From Lanius collurio (Eukaryota > Chordata > Aves > Passeriformes > Laniidae): a stretch of 64,000 bases of DNA. Position 1 is the stretch's first letter, and every line of letters begins with the position of its first letter. The stretch spans positions 13,178,975 to 13,242,974 of the forward strand of contig JACBWW010000008.1 in assembly GCA_020086605.1 (NCBI GenBank), given 5' to 3'. The translations under genes and the position numbers were made by a program. Positions 14,671 through 26,820 of the stretch are shown here, piece after piece. Below the pieces are notes generated by a model, which was given only the letters and a program-made list of their open reading frames with translations, did not search any database and was not told where the DNA came from.

Positions 14671-15044
14671 CTTGTTTCTAAAACAGTTTTCTACTAGATT
14701 CCAAGGCTCTTCTATGTAAGTGTTCCCTGAGAACCAAATGTTTGCCCTGGTGACAACTGTTTTACACTTTAAATCTGCCGTGAACAAAGACTACGTTAGT
14801 AGCAGCCTACTTTATCAACTAGAGGAGGATTTCTGCAGAACAGAAGAATACATGGCTATGTTTCACCAGGAATTATACCAGCAACAACAGAAACAAAAGA
14901 AATTAATCAAATACGTAATTCCTGTGAGCATTCTGTGAGATTTCTAAGTTTATTGCAGATCCTTCCCAAAATTTTTAATTACAATAACATTTGATCCCAG
15001 TCAAGAATTGGTAATGAGATGCTTATGGACATCTCATTTAAATA

Positions 15045-15253
15045 AGTCATGGAGAGAAATCTAGGTTGGGAGGGACCTCAGGAATCTAATGTGTTGCTCA
15101 AAGCAGAGCTAACTTCAAAGTTAGATCAGGTTGCTCAAGGCTTTGAAATATATCCAAAGACAGGTATTACACAACCATTCTGTGAAATCTCTTCCAGGGT
15201 TGCTCTACTCCCCCAGAGAATATTATTTTCCAAATGTCTTTATGCTAAGAAGA
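15045..15253 (-). mobile_element. Old CR1 fragment
   Basis: GTTGGGAGGGACCTCAGGAA, then GTTAGATCAGGTTGCTCAAGG and a decayed version of the usual CCACAACCTCTCTGGG block, follow the order of a CR1 3' region read in reverse complement. The extreme 3' terminus is missing and divergence is high, so this is older than the neighbouring CR1 copies. Confidence 0.75.
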
Positions 15254-15433
15254 CCTGTTAATTTACAGACTACTAGAAAATCAGGGTTTTATCGTAAAAG
15301 TACTTTCCACTGATACATAACAGTAACTTACCTTACCCAGCTGTGTTACTGACTTCTCCTATTTAAATGCTATTGTTTGATACAAAGTAAACTATCCAAT
15401 CAATTACAGATGATTACACCAAGGGAGTAATGA

Positions 15434-15985
15434 TAGAGTCATAGAATGGTTTGGGCTGGAACAGACCTTTAAATGCTCTCTGTTCAACCCCCATGCAGTG
15501 AGCGGGGACATCTTCAACTGTATCAGGTTTCTCAGAGGCATCAAACAGGGCATCAAACCTAACCTTGAATGTTTTCAGGGATGGGGCATCCACCACCTGT
15601 CTGGGCAACCTGTCCCAGTGTTTCACCACCCTCAGTGCGCAGTTATCTCCCTTATATCTAGTTCTGAATCTATCCTCTTTTGATTTAAAACCACCACCCT
15701 TTGTCCTGTTGTAACAGGCCCAGCTAAAACACCTGTTTCCCTCTTGCTTATAGGCCCTGTTTAAGTATTGGAAGGCTGCTACAAAATCTGCCTGAAGCCT
15801 TCTCTTCTTCAGGCTGAAAAACCCCAGCTCTCTCAGGGGAGGTACTTCAGCCCTTCAATTATCCTCCCAACCCTAACGCAGAGTAGCTGGGAAGGGTCAC
15901 TTCCTTTGACCTGCTGCATTTTGTGCAGCCTGGGAAACAATTGGTTTCCTGGACTGTGAGTACACATTGTTGGGTCATGTCCAGC
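15434..15985 (-). mobile_element. CR1 LINE, left half of a split copy
   Basis: The 3' terminus is at 15434 (AGAGTCATAGAATGGTTTGG), and upstream CR1 sequence follows to the right. Landmarks are GGGGCATCCACCACCTGTCTG, the CCTTTGTCCTGTTGTAACAG block, GGCTGAAAAACCCCAGCTCT and TTTGACCTGCTGCATTTTGTG. The last is TGTGAGTACACATTGTTGG, ending CATGTCCAGC. The element breaks off at about 15985 and resumes at 16511 with the next expected CR1 sequence. The reverse-strand frame 15414-15629 (HWDRLPRQVVDAPSLKTFK) is the C-terminal CR1 tail. Confidence 0.93.
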
Positions 15986-16510
15986 ATTTCACAGTCACTA
16001 TTGCAGTCCCCCAAGGTTCAATACTGGGCCTGAGGTTGTTTAACTTATTCATTCAAGACTTGGATCGAAGAGTCCACCTTAGAGAGTTTGCTGACAACAG
16101 AAAGCTGAGAGGAGTAGCCAATACCCCAGAGTGCTGTGCTTCACTTCAAAGGGACCTTGGCAGGCTGAACTTCATCAATGTCTGTAAATATGTGAAAGGA
16201 GGCTCTCAAGAGGATGTAGCCAGGCTCTTCCTAATGGTGCCGAGCAATAGAATAAGATGCAATGAGCAGAAACTGATGCACAGGAATATCAATCTAAATA
16301 TGAGGAAGAACTTCCTTACTGTGCAAGTGACCATGGTGGAACAGATTGACCAGAGAGGTTGTGGAGTCTCCCTCGCTGGAGACGAATATCTGTATGGACA
16401 CAATCTTGAGCAACGTGCTCTGGGATGACCCTGCTTGAGCAGGGAGGTTGGACCAAATGATCTAATGTCATCCCTTCCAGTAAGTTACCCATTAAGTGAT
16501 TCTGTGATTT
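15986..16510 (+). mobile_element. CR1 LINE inserted inside another CR1
   Basis: This plus-strand CR1 begins within the reverse transcriptase (VPQGSILGLRLFNLFIQDLD) and includes the catalytic-box remnant FADN (from FADD). It ends with the CR1 3' tail (CTTGAGCAGGGAGGTTGGAC then GTGATTCTGTGATTT at 16510). At about 16170 the RT frame (SLQRDLGRLN) jumps directly to the late 3' region (INVCKYVKGGSQED), so several hundred bases usually found between them are missing. A 153-codon frame (15967-16428) runs through this junction but is only a remnant. It lies head-on in the minus-strand CR1 that flanks it on both sides. Confidence 0.9.
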
Positions 16511-16985
16511 CCTCCACCACTGCCTTCAAGTCCTTCTTGGCAGAGCTGTTGGCAACTCTTTTGTCTCTGATACTGGTAGTGCTCCTGACCTGGGGCAGGA
16601 CCTTTTACTTGGCCTCATTTAACCTCATGATGTTCACATGACTTTCCCATGGGCTCACTCCTTGAACTTGTCCAGATTCTTCTAGATGACATGCTATTCC
16701 TCAAGTGTGTCAACCATTCCACTCATCTTGGTGTCATCTGCAAATTCCCTTGATGAAGACATTAAACAGTGTTGGTCTCTGTACAGACTCCAGAGGGTAG
16801 TCACTGATCACTGATCTCCACTCAGATGTTGAGTTATTGACCACTACTATCTGGATATGACAATCCAATTGATTTCTTATCCACCAAATCTGTATCTCTC
16901 CAATTTAGAGAGCATGATGTTGTGGAGGCCTTGCAGAAGTCCAGATGAATGACATTTGTGGCTGTTCCCTTGCTCATTGATAAGA
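16511..16985 (-). mobile_element. CR1 LINE, right half of the split copy
   Basis: This continues the minus-strand CR1 interrupted at 15985. Sequence resumes with CACCACTGCCTTCAAGTCC, followed by GACCTGGGGCAGGACCTTTT, CTCATTTAACCTCATGATG and TTGGTGTCATCTGCAAATTC. Then come CACTGATCTCCACTCAGATG and CTCCAATTTAGAGAGCATGA, all in the order of a CR1 reverse transcriptase region read backwards. The 5' truncation is near 16985. Confidence 0.9.
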
Positions 16986-16992
16986 ACTTTGT

Positions 16993-17012
16993 ATAATAAT
17001 AATAATAATAAA
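16993..17012. repeat. (TAA)n microsatellite
   Basis: About six and a half TAA units directly beside the truncated 5' side of the split CR1. Confidence 0.95.
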
Positions 17013-20000
17013 GGAAAAAACCAAACCAAAAATTAAAAAAAACCCATCTCTTGAGGTGTTCAGATCAACTCCCATGGAAAGGACTCTGTTTCAGGATGAA
17101 GGGTTGTATCTGTCAGGATATCTGAGGGTAGCAAAGGGTAGAATCACATGTTCAGCTAAAAAAGAAGAATATGATTATGCTTCTGAAAGAACTGCCTAAA
17201 AGAAACTCTATTTGGAAGGTCTCCTCACCTAGGTGACTTCTCTCATGGAAGTATTTTCTCATACAAGTGCATGCTGACCCACAAACTGTACATGGAAATA
17301 GAAACTGTGACTGCAGCCTGGGCAGAATCAAGGAGCAAAACAGTGGTGTGAAGAACTTTTTAATATACATTTAGCATAAGTAGATTGAATGTATTCTGCA
17401 CATTTACCTGTTTCTGTTACAAATATTAAGCACACCACTTTGAATGTCATACATAAATGTTTTGGTTTTTTTTTAATTTGAGCAATAAGTGACTTCAACA
17501 TGATGTAATTTTGCTTGGCAACAATAAGGCAATCTTCTCTCAAAAGTGTAACAAATACATAAAAAGCTTCTCCCTAACATATTAGCACACATCTCATCAT
17601 GTCCAAAGGGTGGTGTAATAGACCTGTCTTTCATCTGCAGTGGCCAGAGAGTGACATTTGCTTGGATGATGCTGGTAAAGCAAGAGGAGGAAAAACATCC
17701 TCTGATGAATATGAAGGCTTTAAGTTGCTGGCGTGCATGTTTGAACCACAAAGGTCAAAGGGAGTACATTTCTGTTGTGTATGTCTCATGGCCTCAGATC
17801 CTGCCAGAATTTTTTTCAGACAACATGTAAACTGAGAAAATCTTCAAAAATGGTGAAGAAACATGACTACTGTGGTTTTAGCTTGAATCTTTGTTGGTTG
17901 TTGGGTTTGCTCAGAGTCTTCTGAAAAACACCAGAACTTCTAATCCCAGAACTTTGGAAGTTCATATCCAAAACATCCAGAGAAAATCAGAGGCTTCACT
18001 AAACTAATATTTTAACTCCTGTAGTATCAAGATCTCACAAGGTTTTTAGTCATAATGATGAGGTTCATAATTTTAAAAGACCTCACCATCTTTATTGTAA
18101 CATCTCAAAGAAAATGTCCAAATATTCCTTTTCTCACTTCTTATAGATTTCTTGTCATCCATATATTTGTATATTGTGTCAATTTTAAATAACATGTCTT
18201 TTTATACAATCTATACATATAACAGCCTTTTACCTTGAAGAGTCATATTAAATTCAAAGTGTTTCTCCATCTAAAAAGAACTGATCTAAAAAAGTACCTG
18301 ATCTTGGCTTAAGATTTATATCAGAATTTTTAAAGGCCCTATACTGTAGATAGATGAAATCTGTAAATCTGAGAGTTGAAAATGTAGTATTATTATATGG
18401 ATTTCTCTGAGGTACTGTGCCAGAGATAGGCAGAAGGATGCAAGGGTGAAACTAAAGAAAAAGCAGACACTGTAGTATAGAAATTGCCAAAGCCTATGAA
18501 AAGATTCCATTCACTGAGTATTTTTCTCTCTGCTTTTGAAGTAGCTGTTTAATAATGTCTTGCAGAGTGGGCTAAGTAGATTACTTAAACTGAAGTAGGG
18601 CAATCCATAGGAAAGGTAAAAAGTCCATCTGCCGAAGAGATCATCCACGTTCAGGAAGATGCGTGGAGCATAAGGAGTCAAATTTCCTAAGCCACTAAGC
18701 TTTTATGGAGAGCTTTTGAGGAAGATGTTGTCTCTCTCTTGCCTTTCTAGTGAGATTAAAATAGTGATGATGTTCTTTCCCACCAAAATAACTAACTCTG
18801 TCAAATTCAGACAAACAATAGTGATCAATCCAGAAGAAATCTGACAGTTAATTACTGGCCACTGCCAAATCCTCCTTTTTCCAAGGAAATTTTTAGAAAG
18901 GATTCTGAGAGTCTACATCCAGGAGATATCCTAGACCTGGAAAAATCTGGATTTAGATCAAAACACAGGACAGGAGCACCATTCTCTCACTGGTAGATGT
19001 TCTCCTGCCATTGATAAAGAGTGCACAAACCTTTATGAATAAGTCATTCCTAAACTAGCAATAACATGTCTGAGAGAGATGGAGAAATTCCTAATGTTGT
19101 TTGTGGAGATGTACTAGTACATTCTGAGATACTGTACTTCCCCTACCTCTGGAGCTTCATGAAGATTAGCTTTCTGTATAACTCTTTTAAACATTAATAA
19201 ACATAGAATGTACTGATCTGGCAGTGAATAGACTGATTGTGAATTTGCATGCTTCTTTCTGTCTTCTATAGCACAAAAAATTATAGAACACCACCAATAT
19301 AGCCCAATACTTTTCCAAGAAATACGGGAGAATGCAGATCAACTGGGTACAACAGAAGCTACAAAGACAGACTGCTGATTGTCAGAAGGAAGAGCTCAGA
19401 GTTTGTTTGGGTCACAGTGTTTTCCCTTTTGATGGAAGAAACTTAATTAACTCTTTGTTTTCTTGCTCACTGGTAGATATTCTTGTCTTGGTCTTGTAGC
19501 ATGACCTGTCAGTGGTGAGTAGACAACATCCTATCTTGAAAAACAATGGGTGTTCAATGGTACATTGAAGTTTGCCATTTCCATGTTAAATTTTAGAAAT
19601 AAAGTGTGAAACTCTCAGAGTGCATGACTCACAGGGCAGTATTTCATTTTAACAGCTACAGCACATCATGCCCGACCTATGTTGTCCATGCTGATTCTCC
19701 TCAGCATATTGAGAAATCACTTGAATGTTAAGTGAAACCTTATCCTTATCTTTAAGACACTCTTTTATCTATCCTTTTGTGACACTCAGATTACTGAGGA
19801 TGGGCAGTGACAGAATTTGTTCTCCTTAGAAATAATGTAATGGGCTTTAGTAGAGATAGTGTCCCTGCATGCAGAATTTGGAATTTCCTCAGTGAGAGTG
19901 TAAGAATGACCACAAAGTTTTGCTGGCTCTTCCTCAGAATATACGCTGTTATGAAACTGGGACAAGAAGGAGAAAGTGTAAGTGTTCAGCATCAGAAAAT

Positions 20001-23000
20001 TTCCTGTACTGGTGTTACCTGATCTTCAGCATACATCAGGACAACAACTGAAGAAATCTTCTTTATCCCATAAAGTAGCAATTACTTTGAAGTTTTTCAG
20101 CCAGTAGAAATTTTAAAATCTTCCAGATACCTCCTCCTAATGGATAGTATTGAAATGGTATATGAATAATGTGATGGTCTTTGCAGAAGAAGTACTAGAG
20201 AAATGTTATTTGTTGATTGGAAGATACATGGGTGAAGTGCAGTAAACACCACTTCAAAACACCATTTAAAAACAAGGCAGTTTTTATTGAGATTGTTGAT
20301 GTTCCACTCCTTCTCAGGGGAAGGATTTCTGTGGGGCCTGATTTCTGTGGTGAAATGGCTAGTTGAACTTGTCCTAGTGTCTGAACAATTTTAATGTGTG
20401 TTATCTGAGACAGCTGTAGGATAATGACAGAATGTGCTGCAGGAAAATTGAAAGCAGGGTACAGATCTCTGATAAGCAGTAGCAGTTCAGTGACAAACAC
20501 TGCAATTTTAATCCCTGACGTCTGTTTCTTTCATAGTGTTTATGAAATATGTCAATAATTTCTGCTTCCATGCTATATTTTCAGACCAAGGTCAGGCAAT
20601 TATAAAGGTTAGTTTTCATAAAGAAACATAAAAAGCAGAAAACCAGCCTGACAGTGGAAAAGAAGAGGGAAAAAGTCCTTATAAATTGTTTCTTCACTTG
20701 ACTGTTGATTTTGTTAAATATGTGTATGTATCTGTGTGTATCAGCTCCATGAAATTTGAGTTAGTCCACTGGAAAAAGCAAGTAACACAGGCATGGACCA
20801 CCTCCCCATGTTTCATTGGGCTAACATATTAAGTTTTCAGAGATTCACTAAATTTAATGTCAAACTTTAGTAATCACAATAGGGATAGAATTAAATTTCT
20901 GAAGTGGTACACTTCAGATTTCACTTAAGATTTGCTGAAGTCACTTATTTCTCAACATGTTGCTGATTACAGTCCTCTGATTCTGAGAGGTCTTTTGGTC
21001 TTGGATGGCCTATGAACTCTGTTTTCACAGGGATTTGGTACACTCAAAGCCAAGAATACCCTTATCAAACTGGTGATAAACAGCATGATTTTTGACGTTG
21101 TTACATTTTTTCTACTCTCCAATATATGGAAAGAATGAGGATTTTTTAAAGATTTTAATATTTGTTATACATATACATGACAAAGTTGCATAAATATTAA
21201 ACCAAATCCATGCAAAACCTAAGCTTTCTGCATGTGGTTAAGAGAGAGCTGTGAAAGAGTTAATGTTTATATAGCAGGTATTTCCAATTTCAAAAGGTAA
21301 AGAGAATTCAAAATATTGATGTTTAGTTGCACTTATAAATATATTCTCTAATTAAAAAAAAAAAAAAGAATAAATATTGATGATAACTGTGAAGTTAGAG
21401 GAAAAAAATGCCTTTTATTTCAAAAATTATTGAATCATTTTTAGTATTCGTAGTTAGATACAGGGAATATGCATTATATACCATATATTTATTGTTGGCA
21501 GAAATAGAATTTCAATACCTTTTAAATTTTTACAACACTTGAATAGCTTATGAAATAGCTTTGAGAAGATTAAATATTTTTTACAAGCAAACTCTACCTA
21601 TTTACATATATAATAGCTTTTTTCATTATCAAGCATCTATACAAAGGAGCAATCCAGAAAGGACATATTTGAGTTAATTTAAACTTTGCTTTTTGCATGG
21701 CTTTTCAGAAAAACACACTGAAAAAAGTCAGTTTAGAAATATCATTACATTTTTCCTCATAATTCAGGAGTATGAGAAGTCTTAAAGAAGGGAACAATAC
21801 TATGTTGCATTGAAGACAGCATTTGAGTGTCTCCTATCAGACAGCTTTTGAGTTCCTCAGAGAATGGAAACCCCACAAAATCCGTGAGCAATTTGTGCCG
21901 GTGCTCAGTTACTCTCACAATTTATACTTTAAAAGAATTAAACTTCAAAGCTTTTAAAAATTCCTGAGCATCGTCTTCTGAGCACTGCCCAAACTCGTGG
22001 GCTAGAAGGATCTTTGGTCTAACAGTTATGTAATATGCTTTCTTATGGTTTACTGCAGAGACTTTCTTTGCAGCACAAAGAGACTGCAAGTTGTTCCCCA
22101 ACACAAGACATCTCCTCTACAGACTCTTCGATTAAAGCACTCCAGAACTGCAGAAGTCATCCTCCATTTCTCATTCATCAAGCTGTCCCCTAACCTTGAA
22201 CATCTCTGTGATTTACAGTGTTAGTCTTCTCTCTCTTGGATCTGATTTGCAGACCAAATGCTTTGCTGTTTAGCTTTTGTTCTTTCCAAGCTATTAGCTT
22301 ATCAGGAATCATTTTTTAGACCAGCTTTTTGGAACAATACCAAACAGTGTTTGAGACTGCAATACTCAGATAGTGAGGAAAAAATGGCCTAGATTAATAA
22401 ACTGAGACTTCCATGCATAAATTGTACATACAGTTATACATATATGGAATGTTGAGTTATGGTGTATTTGATAACTATGCAGTGCAATTTCAGCAGTCAA
22501 CACTAATGAAAGAGACTATAATTTCTTTATAATTTCTTCCTAGTATCTTTTTTTTTTTCACTAATTGTCATGCTGCAACAGAACTCTCAGATGCAGGAAT
22601 TTAGCTTTAGTATAATTCTTCAGGAAATTGGAGTATTAACAACACAAGCGATAGTTTTATTCTATGCATGTAAGAAGTTTGGCAGATCTCTTGAGTGAAC
22701 TAAATTTTAGTGTTCAGTTACCAACTTTTCCTCCTCTTATGTTCAGCACCAATCCTCCCCCTTTTGACAGTAAAAGACTACTAGAGATCAACAGTTTTTC
22801 AGCTTTTATCTTTGTAAAAACCCACCAAAGTTCTGTTTTCCATTACTCTAATCACTGCTTAAGGTTTAATTGTAACCAGATACAGCACTCTATGATGAAT
22901 AGCAGCCCCATTTAAACCGTGCCCTTGTAGTATATTGGGTGAATGTATTGTAATTGTACTTCTGCTGCCTTGTACTACTTGAAAATATGAAACCCAATTT

Positions 23001-24310
23001 GAGTGCAACTATATCAAGTTGGCAGCATCTTAACTCATTTAATCTACTTCTTCTTCATGTTCCAGGTCACAATTTAGGGCTTTATTATGCTAGGGTGTGG
23101 TGATTTCTAATATTTGGGGGGTTTGGGATTTTTATAACTCATTGAAAATAATGAAGTCATTGCATTATGCATGGGGTTAGTTCTATCTAGAGTGTGAATG
23201 AAGGGCAAAAGAAGAGGGGCTGTATTATATTGCTTTGAATGCTTCTGCTGGTGGTAGTGCTGGGGGGAAGGCAGCAATATCTTTCAGATTTCCAATTTTT
23301 CTTTTTTCTTTTCTAAGAGTTATTAGTGAGAAACAGGAATGATCCATTTAATTCTTGAATTTTGCACTATTTTTGAAAGTCTGGCAGATTTTGAGTAGAC
23401 TAGGATATTATTTTTATTTAAACATAGGGCCCATCAATGTTGTTTGTACACCGATTTTAAAAGTTATGTTAGTAAAATAAATGCTAGTAACATCTTGTGA
23501 TTTCTCTGAAGTGTTTCACATACATCAGACTTCATTATTTGGAAGCTTAAAAAATTCAGGCTAGCATTTCTAAATGCTATCTCATTGGCACAATAATCAT
23601 GCAGGTGCTTATATATTACAATACATTATTTTTATTTTACTTTAGGATTAGTTGTTCTTTCAGTATTTGAAGTATGATATGGTATTAGAGGTAAGTAAAT
23701 GTTGACAATTTCGTCAAATATTTTTAAAGCTGAATTAAGTGCTACTAAGTTTAAACTCTTTTTGTATTTGCTTCTGCAAGTGTTAAAGCAAGTAAACTTG
23801 CTGACTGAAATGTTAATGAAAGCAGAAAATATTAAGTAAATATTAGAGACTGGCAAAAAGAAAATCCTGCTTCTAAGAACTCAAATAACCTTCACAGAAA
23901 CATGACCCTCAGAGCCTCCTGTCAAAAGAAACAGAAAGTGTTTGTGATGGTTTGTCCATGCACTTTGACTTGCATTTTAAATAACATCCATGGGAAAATA
24001 TTTGTAAAAAATGTCAAACAATATAAGGCACACACAACATCAACAAATTGTAAATAAATAAGTCAACATAGTCACATTAAAATAATAAAAAACATAAAAA
24101 TATTCAATGGTGTACCTCTTGCCTAATTTTTTCTCAGACTTCCTTTAAATTATATTTGCCTGATGTTCTTTTTTTCTCCTTTGTAGCATAATTTGTGATT
24201 TAATTGTATGATTGTGAAGCTCTCCAGTGGCTTGTGTGGAGGAAGCGGAGTCTTTCTCATTGTTGGTATGGGATTCATCTGCATATTTCTCTAACGAGAT
24301 AGATCTCACT
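17013..24310. other. Long AT-rich stretch, no recognised gene
   Basis: No gene, LTR or CR1 is recognised. A14 lies at 21354-21367. A few frames of 70-100 codons on both strands (17473-17751 minus, 17599-17835 plus, 20195-20500 minus) have no recognisable motif and sit in different frames over the same DNA. Confidence 0.55.
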
Positions 24311-25078
24311 GATCTTGCCCACAGGAATTTCATGAGGTTCAACAAGACCAAGCGCTGGTGCTGCACCTGGGTCAGAGGAGCACTGGTATCAGCACAGGCT
24401 GGGGGATGGACAGATCAGAGCAGCCCTGCCCAGAAGGCCTTGGGGGTGCTGGTGGGTGAGAGGCTGGACATGACCCAGCCATGGGCACTCCCAGCCCAAA
24501 GAGCCAAATGTGTCCTGGGCTGCATCCAAAGCAGCGTGGCCAGCGGGGCCAGGGAGGGGATTCTGCCCCTCTGCTCTGCTGAGACCCCACCTGCAGTGCT
24601 GCATCCAGCTCTGGGGTCCCAGCACAGGAAGGACATGGAAATGTTGGAGTCCAGAGGAGGCCAACAAAATGAGCACAGGGATTAGAGCCTTTCCTATGAG
24701 GAAAGGCTGAGATAACTGTGGTTGTCCAGCCTGGAGAAGAGAAGGTTTTGGTGTGACCTAATTGTAGCCCTTCAGTACCTGAAGACGGTGAGAAACTTTT
24801 TACAAGAGCATGCAGTGAGAGGACAAGGGAGGATGCATTCCAACTGAGAGAAGTTTTAGACTAGATATTGTGTAAAAAATCTTTGCTGTGAGAGTGGTGA
24901 GGCACTAGTTACACTGAGAAGCTGCAGATGCCCCATCCCTGGCAGGGTTCAAGGCCAGGCTGGATGGAGCTCTGGGCAACCTGGTCTAGTTGAAGGTGTC
25001 CCTGCCCATGGCAGGGGGGATGGAACTAGATGATCTTTAATGTCCCTTCCAACCCAAGTCATTCTATGATTCTGTGAT
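24311..25078 (+). mobile_element. CR1 LINE 3' fragment
   Basis: It starts within the late RT region (GCCCACAGGAATTTCATGAG, the KFNKGKC-type segment). It continues through GGGTGAGAGGCTGGACATGA, the TGCTGCATCCAGCTCTGGGG block, CAGCCTGGAGAAGAGAAGG and GGTGTCCCTGCCCATGGCAG. It ends CATTCTATGATTCTGTGAT. The 152-codon frame at 24227-24685 and the overlapping minus-strand frames are by-products of this GC-richer LINE sequence. Confidence 0.95.
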
Positions 25079-25440
25079 CCTGCACCATAGTAGGTAAGAT
25101 AAGATATTGTCTTGAGGTTGCTTCCAGGCCCATTTTTCTAGGATTACAAATTGCTTCTCCAGTATTCAGGTCAATAGAGTTATCTTGAGTAAGATCTTCA
25201 TTTGCATGTAGTAACTTACTTATTCATTCAATAAATAAACAGCATTCATAAATTGCAAATACTGGAGTTTTTTGTTGCAGAAGATCTGATTTATTGTAGA
25301 AAAGAGGTAAGTTTTTATTATTCATTCATCAAGAACCACCTTGACTTTTGTCTTCTGCAGAGCAGTATCAATTTGTACCACTTTTACTGAGAAGAAAACA
25401 AAGTGTGATGAAAATTTATCCTTGTAGTGTTTCTTGGTGT
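25079..25440. other. Short unique stretch between CR1 and LTR
   Basis: AT-rich, with no feature recognised. Confidence 0.5.
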
Positions 25441-25458
25441 ACCACAACTTGTTGTGGT
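25441..25458. repeat. Perfect inverted repeat (8-bp arms)
   Basis: ACCACAAC, loop TT, GTTGTGGT. It lies just outside the left end of the probable LTR at 25471-26814. Confidence 0.85.
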
Positions 25459-25648
25459 TTGACACAACTGAGCGTCAAGCATCTAAAATATCAATTATTT
25501 TATAAGGAAAACAAAATAAGAAAATATAAAGGAAAACTAGATAGCCGCAAGGCAAAAAACAGGTTCACACTTAAACAGTTGCAGTACCAGGAGAAAAAGT
25601 TTATTACTAACAGAATTAAAAGTTAAAAGATGTAACAAGAAATTTAAA

Positions 25649-25662
25649 ACACACACACACAC
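25649..25662. repeat. (AC)n microsatellite
   Basis: Seven AC units inside the probable LTR, followed by a C-rich run. Confidence 0.9.
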
Positions 25663-26489
25663 CCTCCCCCCTGCTCTCCTCAGGACTTTACTCTTGCTTT
25701 TTAACTAGCACAAAAGATAACACAACATAGGATTCTAGTCAGTGTTACAGTTCTTGAAAAAAGTCTCTTTCTTATGCTTAAGGAAAAAAGGGTTTCTTCT
25801 TCTTGCTTCACATGGTTTCTCAAGCTGCCCCCAAAACAGACCCACCCGGAAAGAAACAATCTGCTGTGGTGTAACACATCTCTTCTATGAAAAAATATCA
25901 GTTTTTTCACACTGCCACACACATGGGCCATCACATGGGGTTATCAACCTTTTTAAGGATGGGTCACTTTGGCCTGAACACAAAGGCTTTTTCTGCTACA
26001 AATCCTTAAAAGCCTCTCACTGCTTCTATATATCCTGGCATAGGTACTCTCTCTTCACAAACTTCACGGGCCACACGTAAGTCTTCCATCCCCCCATGTA
26101 CTTTAAATGGATTGAAGAGACAAACAGTTCGAGATATTACAGATTCTTACCACCACATGCCAGAAGTATTTTTAAGCTCCGTGCGAGGAACGCGGCACCG
26201 CCCCTTTTCTCTGCCGCCACTTCAGCTCCGTCTCACATGGCTCAGTCTCTCTGACTCTGAAACCTCTATGGTAAAAGATGGTCTTATGCAGGCTTTGTGG
26301 TGAAGAAAACCTCACTCTTTTTGTGCTGCTGGCTGCATGGTGGTTCAGCTCGAAGTGTGCTGGCTGTAGAAAGGAGGCTCCTGCCGGCTCCCACCGGCTC
26401 CACGTGGAGAACGAGGTGGGGGGGGGGAGGGGGCGGAGGGACCCACTGGTCCCAAGAAGTCGCTCTGGAAAGATCGTGGCTGCACAGCA

Positions 26490-26557
26490 GTCCATGGCTG
26501 GGTCCAGCTGTCTGGCAGTCCATGGCTGGGTTTAGCTGTCCATGGCTGAGTTTAGCT
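26490..26557. repeat. Tandem repeat, three units of GTCCATGGCTG-GT
   Basis: Two adjacent 20-bp units (26518-26537 and 26538-26557) differ at one base. They are preceded by a 28-bp variant unit beginning at 26490. They lie in the GC-rich part of the probable LTR, where such repeats often serve as enhancer-like arrays; that function is not shown here. Confidence 0.9.
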
Positions 26558-26820
26558 GCCTGGGCTCTGGGATGGCTCCTTCCCCAGCGGCCCAGGGTCT
26601 GTGCTGTGGCATCAGGAAGAGGAGAAGGGGGCCGGGGCTTCGGCCTGACCCGGCCCGGCCCGGCAGGGCCCGGAGGCTCCGAGGCCTCCCGACCTGCCTC
26701 AGGCAGGCTGGAACAAGAGGAACTCCCGCCTTTCTGTGGGGCTTAAATGAGTAAATTTTGAGAAGCGATATTGGTCTAAAAATCTGTCTATCAACTCAGA
26801 TTCAACCCATTACACAACTG

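Larger units (their letters stand above)
25471..26814 (-). mobile_element. Probable solo ERV LTR (long type), approximate ends
   Basis: This block of about 1.3 kb differs in composition from its flanks. Read on the minus strand it begins TGTAATGGGTTGAATC (from 26814). It then has a GC-rich part with tandem repeats (26490-26557), a G-run (26411-26441) and an AATAAA signal near 25600. It lacks coding capacity. The 9-mer ACACAACTG occurs at 25462-25470 and again at 26812-26820, so CAACTG may be a 6-bp target duplication. The 3' end does not finish in the usual CA, which leaves the left boundary uncertain. I recall no family name; a retrovirus-derived LTR is inferred from structure. Confidence 0.45.

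Noticed and set aside
14251..14787. 178-codon minus-strand frame
   Set aside because: Most of it is read through the run of N.
17473..17835. Opposed 92- and 78-codon frames that looked exon-like near a CTGCAG acceptor at about 17640
   Set aside because: Neither product is recognised, no donor of quality follows, and both strands are open equally.
24372..24676. Three overlapping minus-strand frames of 72-95 codons
   Set aside because: They are antisense by-products of the plus-strand CR1 copy at 24311-25078.
26172..26754. Frames of 70-149 codons on both strands in the GC-rich part of the LTR-like block
   Set aside because: They overlap in several frames, contain repeat-encoded Gly/Pro runs and show no domain.
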